A stretch of 16,343 nt of DNA, taken from assembly GCA_963639765.1 (NCBI GenBank), contig CAVHXA010000037.1:1-16343 (forward strand), given 5' to 3'. Below, piece by piece: positions 13,221 through 16,343 of this stretch. The position numbers were made by a program, and so were the translations under genes. The notes under the pieces were generated by a model, which saw only the letters and a list, made by a program, of their open reading frames with translations, was not told the DNA's origin and searched no databases. The stretch's first letter is position 1, and every line of letters starts with the position of its first letter. This DNA comes from CAVHXA01 sp963639765. GTDB lineage: Bacteria; Bacillota; Clostridia; Oscillospirales; Oscillospiraceae.

Positions 13221-13826
13221 ATGAAACTATCATCGCCATACAACGGCGCACTGACAAGAGAGCAGTTCCTTTTTTACGAGATGCGCACTACTGCAAAACT
13301 TGTTGCGGCTGGCCTTACGGATGAGGAAGTAACGGAAGCTATCGTAAAGGACAATCTCTTTCAGTACCCAACAGAAAAATCAATAAAGAATCTGGCCGGA
13401 GTGTGTCTTAAGCGTCTGCATTCCATGAATGATGATTGCCTTATAGAGGCCATTGCAAAACTGCCGGCAGATGCTGCGAAGCAGATTTGTCTCTACGCTA
13501 TGATGAAACAGAACCGTCTTGTGTGGGATTTTATGATAACCGTTATCGGAGAGAAGTACCGAATATTGGATACCTCTTTTGGTAAGGTAGACTTAAATAC
13601 TTTTTTTATGCGCCTCGCTGAGCAGGATGACAATGTAGCTTCCTGGAGCGATGCAACGGTTCAGAAAATAAAGCAGGTTCTCGTTCGTATATTGGTGGAG
13701 AATGAGTATCTGGACAGTACCCGCACAGACCATCTGAATCCGGTTTTGATAGGTTCACTTTTAGAAGAACGTATTCGGGCAAACGGCGACAATGCCGCAC
13801 TGATTGCATTCAACTGTTTGAGTTAG
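13221..13826 (+). CDS. brxA: BrxA, BREX system protein (DUF1819)
   Basis: A 201-aa protein with the DUF1819/BrxA pattern: YNGALTREQFLFYEMRTTAKL at the N-terminus, GLTDEEVTEAIVKDNLFQYP (residues about 33-52), and further helices. BrxA is a small all-helical DNA-binding protein with a NusB-like fold and is one of the core proteins of type I BREX, which blocks phage replication while marking host DNA by PglX methylation. The ATG follows AGGGGA at 13210-13215. It is followed by brxB after 13 bases. The length is normal. Confidence 0.9.
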   Translation: MKLSSPYNGALTREQFLFYEMRTTAKLVAAGLTDEEVTEAIVKDNLFQYPTEKSIKNLAGVCLKRLHSMNDDCLIEAIAKLPADAAKQICLYAMMKQNRLVWDFMITVIGEKYRILDTSFGKVDLNTFFMRLAEQDDNVASWSDATVQKIKQVLVRILVENEYLDSTRTDHLNPVLIGSLLEERIRANGDNAALIAFNCLS

Positions 13827-13839
13827 GAGGACAAGGAAT

Positions 13840-14400
13840 ATGAACAATTTGAATGAACGCCTCGACAAGCTCAGACAGCTTGTACAAGATAGAGACTTTC
13901 TTGAAGGCAAGGGATTATCAAATGAAGTAAATATCCGAATCTTTTGCTATGACCCGCAGGATGAAATGACAGTTACGCACTTTTTGAATCAGATCATCAC
14001 AGATCAAAGCCTTGACTGTCATCTTATCGAGTGCAACCTCTATAAGCTGTTTATTGAGATTTGTGAAGATCTTGATATTTTGGACAGCATACCGGACATG
14101 GAAGAAAGCGAGGGAAGCGAATATCTTCTGGAACAGCTTCACTCCGCTATCGGTGAAAATGAATTCATCGACAAGATGCGCGAAAAGTATCAGCCTAAAA
14201 CCGGTGATGTCATGCTCCTGACAGGAGTTGGCGATGTGTTCCCATTTATGAGAGTTCATAAAATGCTGGAAGCTATGCAGCCGTTTTTCTCGGAGATTCC
14301 GATTTTGGTAATGTATCCGGGTGTGTTTGACGGAAACTATCTGCGCCTGTTTGATAAGTTGCCGCCGAACCCATATTACCGGGCATTCAATGTTGTATGA
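13840..14400 (+). CDS. brxB: BrxB, BREX system protein (DUF1788)
   Basis: A 186-aa protein of the DUF1788 family. Typical stretches are the early VNIRIFCYDPQDEMTVTHFL, LIECNLYKLFIEICE, GDVMLLTGVGDVFPFMRVH, and the C-terminal LVMYPGVFDGNYLRLF...YYRAFNVV. BrxB is a core BREX component of undetermined biochemical role that interacts with other Brx proteins. The ATG follows an AGGAGG site. Spacing to brxA is 13 bases and to brxC 16 bases, so the three are one operon. It appears intact. Confidence 0.92.
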   Translation: MNNLNERLDKLRQLVQDRDFLEGKGLSNEVNIRIFCYDPQDEMTVTHFLNQIITDQSLDCHLIECNLYKLFIEICEDLDILDSIPDMEESEGSEYLLEQLHSAIGENEFIDKMREKYQPKTGDVMLLTGVGDVFPFMRVHKMLEAMQPFFSEIPILVMYPGVFDGNYLRLFDKLPPNPYYRAFNVV

Positions 14401-14416
14401 AGAGGAGGAAACGAAC

Positions 14417-16343
14417 GTGATTATTCGCGATATGTTTTATGATGACATTAACCGTAAGGTAAATGGCGTCATCAAGGTTGACCAGGACGAAACCAGTGTT
14501 ATCAGTCAGGAAGTCCGTGAATATGTCATCACGAAAGAGCTGAAGAAGCACTTCATCTCATTTTTTAATTACTACGGAGATTCTTTCACTACGCCCACTT
14601 CAGATATGGGGGTGTGGATCTCGGGCTTCTTTGGAAGCGGTAAATCTCACTTCCTGAAGATGCTCAGCTACCTGCTTGAAAATAAAGAAGTGGACGGTGT
14701 GAAGACCGTGGAGCGTTTCCGCGAAAAGTTTGCGGATGACCCCGCTACCTTCATGCTTATCGACAATGCAACCCGATATGAGACAGAGACGATCCTGTTC
14801 AATATTGATATTGAGGGTTCCATCAACAAAGACAAGACGGCAGTGCTGCGTGTTTTCGCCAAGATGTTCTATAACCATCTGGGCTTCTACGGCGAGAATC
14901 TGAAAGTGGCAATGCTTGAAAAATATATAGACCAGAGCGGCAAGACCGAAGAGTTCCGCCGCGTATTTGAAGAGAAGAAAGGCAAACCGTGGGTTGAGCA
15001 GCGCAAGGCATTTGCTTTCAACGGCAAGTTCATCGTACCGACGCTGATGGAGGTCCTCGGCATGCCCGAGGCAGATGCACAGAACTGGTTCAGCGATAAG
15101 TCTGCTGTTGATTTCTCCATCGCGCAGTTAGTCGATGACATCAAGGCATATATCGCAAGCAAGCCAAAGAACTTCCGCCTTCTGTTTATGGTGGACGAAG
15201 CCGGCCAGTATGTCGGCACCGATACAGACATGCTCCTGAATCTCCAGTCTCTGACCGAGAAGATCGGCAGCGAGTGCGGAAGTTCCGTGTGGGTGATCTG
15301 CACCGGACAGGAGGCCATCGACGAAATCATCAAGGTGCGTGCAGATGAGTTTTCCCGTATCCAGGCACGTTTCAAGACCCGCCTGTCCCTTACTTCGTCT
15401 TCCGTGGATGAAGTTATCCAGAAACGTATTTTGAAGAAAAAGTCGGAGGTTACTCCGAAACTGGAAGCACTGTACAACGAAAATGATTCCGTGCTACGCA
15501 ATCTTTTCAGCTTTACGGATTCCATTTTGGACATCAAGGGCTTTAGCGGTTCGCAGGAATTTGCCATAGATTTCCCGTTTGTTCCGTATCAGTTCATCAT
15601 CATGCAGAAGGTGTTCGGAGAGATCCGCAAACATGGCAGCGTCGGAAAACATTTTTCAGGCGGCGAGCGTTCCATGTTGAGCGGATTCCAAGAAGCAGCG
15701 CAGAAGGTTCAGAACCATGACGAATATACGCTGGTTCCGTTCTTCCACTTTTATGACACGGTACACAGTTTCCTTGACGGTTCCATCCGCCGCGTGATTG
15801 AGCGCTGCCAGAAAGCGGCAGAAAGCAGCGCAGGTATCGAAAACTATGATGTGGATGTGCTTAAACTCTTGTACCTCATCCGATATGTAGATGACATCAA
15901 GTCCAATCTGGACAATATCGTGATTCTGATGGCGGACGATATCCGTACAGATAAGATCACACTGCGCGAGGCAGTCAGCAAGTCTCTTGACCGATTGCTC
16001 AGTCAAAATTATATCAGCCGCACAGGAGATACTTATAATTTCCTGACCGATGAGGAGCAGGATATTCAGCGCGAAATCAAGAATACGCCGGTAGACACTG
16101 CTGCCATTGTGGAGCGTATCGCACAGATTGTTTACGGCGATATCTATACCTCCAAGAAATTCCGCTATGGTAAGTACGACTTTTCCTTTGACCAGATGGT
16201 TGATGGCGTGACTGTCGGCGCCGTAACCGGCGGCATGAAGCTGCGTTTTTTGACCGTGGCGACGGATGCCATTGAAAAGAGCGATATGCGCCTGATGACG
16301 GACTCCTCAGGTCAGGCTATTGTGGTTCTCGGCGATACCCCCT
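14417..16343 (+). CDS. brxC: BrxC, BREX P-loop ATPase, N-terminal 642 codons (runs off the right edge)
   Basis: The frame is open without a stop from a GTG (AGAGGAGG six bases upstream) to the window end, 642 codons plus one base. Walker A is GFFGSGKS (residues 70-77). Walker B is LLFMVDEAGQY (255-265) with D260-E261. The start IIRDMFYDDINR and the segment GVWISGFF are characteristic of BrxC (formerly PglY-like), about 1,200 aa in full. BrxC is the ATPase hub of BREX complexes. About half the gene is present, and pglX, pglZ and brxL or their equivalents should lie beyond the right edge. I translated the whole stretch and found no frameshift. Confidence 0.93.
   Translation, partial: MIIRDMFYDDINRKVNGVIKVDQDETSVISQEVREYVITKELKKHFISFFNYYGDSFTTPTSDMGVWISGFFGSGKSHFLKMLSYLLENKEVDGVKTVERFREKFADDPATFMLIDNATRYETETILFNIDIEGSINKDKTAVLRVFAKMFYNHLGFYGENLKVAMLEKYIDQSGKTEEFRRVFEEKKGKPWVEQRKAFAFNGKFIVPTLMEVLGMPEADAQNWFSDKSAVDFSIAQLVDDIKAYIASKPKNFRLLFMVDEAGQYVGTDTDMLLNLQSLTEKIGSECGSSVWVICTGQEAIDEIIKVRADEFSRIQARFKTRLSLTSSSVDEVIQKRILKKKSEVTPKLEALYNENDSVLRNLFSFTDSILDIKGFSGSQEFAIDFPFVPYQFIIMQKVFGEIRKHGSVGKHFSGGERSMLSGFQEAAQKVQNHDEYTLVPFFHFYDTVHSFLDGSIRRVIERCQKAAESSAGIENYDVDVLKLLYLIRYVDDIKSNLDNIVILMADDIRTDKITLREAVSKSLDRLLSQNYISRTGDTYNFLTDEEQDIQREIKNTPVDTAAIVERIAQIVYGDIYTSKKFRYGKYDFSFDQMVDGVTVGAVTGGMKLRFLTVATDAIEKSDMRLMTDSSGQAIVVLGDTP

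Noticed and set aside
14887..15567. 226-aa minus-strand ORF opposite brxC
   Set aside because: It lies wholly within the brxC coding frame, has no family signature and is Ser/Arg-rich as expected of an antisense shadow.
1..16343. CRISPR array
   Set aside because: No regularly spaced direct repeats were seen anywhere in the window, and no cas genes.

Overview
The window looks like an accessory (mobile and defence) region of a Gram-positive anaerobic gut bacterium of class Clostridia, plausibly Oscillospiraceae/Faecalibacterium-like. The evidence is strong AGGAGG-type ribosome binding sites, GTG/TTG starts, roughly even base composition, and the protein families present: Rpn nuclease, DUF3846, LPD28-like, Clostridia-type MobC/MobA, HipA-like kinase. 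The genus is inference only. UGA is used as a normal stop (for example brxB and the XRE gene), so the standard bacterial code applies.

Layout. (1) 1-787, minus strand: IS66-family element remnant, with tnpC running off the left edge, tnpB complete and tnpA lacking its N-terminus. (2) 837-2349, plus strand: an Rpn-family recombination-promoting nuclease with its own promoter, a tandem hairpin/terminator pair, a DUF3846 gene and the first 38 codons of an LPD28-like gene that stops matching its family after codon 37. (3) about 2345-6663: a foreign-looking module of five co-directional genes. They are an uncharacterised 343-418 aa helical protein, a compact HerA/FtsK-like ATPase, an 83-aa Cys-rich protein, an excisionase-like HTH protein, and a tyrosine recombinase carrying an N-terminal zinc ribbon. 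It ends in a long terminator. I do not recognise this gene set as a named system; it is the best candidate here for something undescribed. (4) 6669-8202, minus strand: an orphan HipA-like kinase with a clear promoter and a perfect inverted-repeat operator, then tRNA-Val(CAC). (5) 8203-8608: no gene, only small inverted repeats. (6) 8609-9858, minus strand: a Fic protein with an N-terminal inhibitory motif, its promoter and an operator-like repeat. (7) 9950-12612, plus strand: a mobilisation module (MobC, a low-molecular-weight tyrosine phosphatase, a small unknown ORF, MobA relaxase). The relaxase is split by an in-frame TGA where its family usually has Trp. (8) 12613-12991: terminator, three consecutive hairpins, then a promoter with an 8-bp palindrome at the predicted start point. 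(9) 12992-16343: a small XRE regulator followed by brxA, brxB and the first 642 codons of brxC, the start of a BREX phage-defence operon that continues past the right edge.

Read together, this is a layered island. An IME-like mobilisation module with a probably dead relaxase, an integrase-borne ATPase module inserted in an older conjugative-element gene, and several toxin/defence genes (Rpn, HipA, Fic, BREX) lie side by side. The mobilisation genes are probably no longer self-sufficient, while the BREX operon and the HerA/integrase module look intact as far as the window shows.
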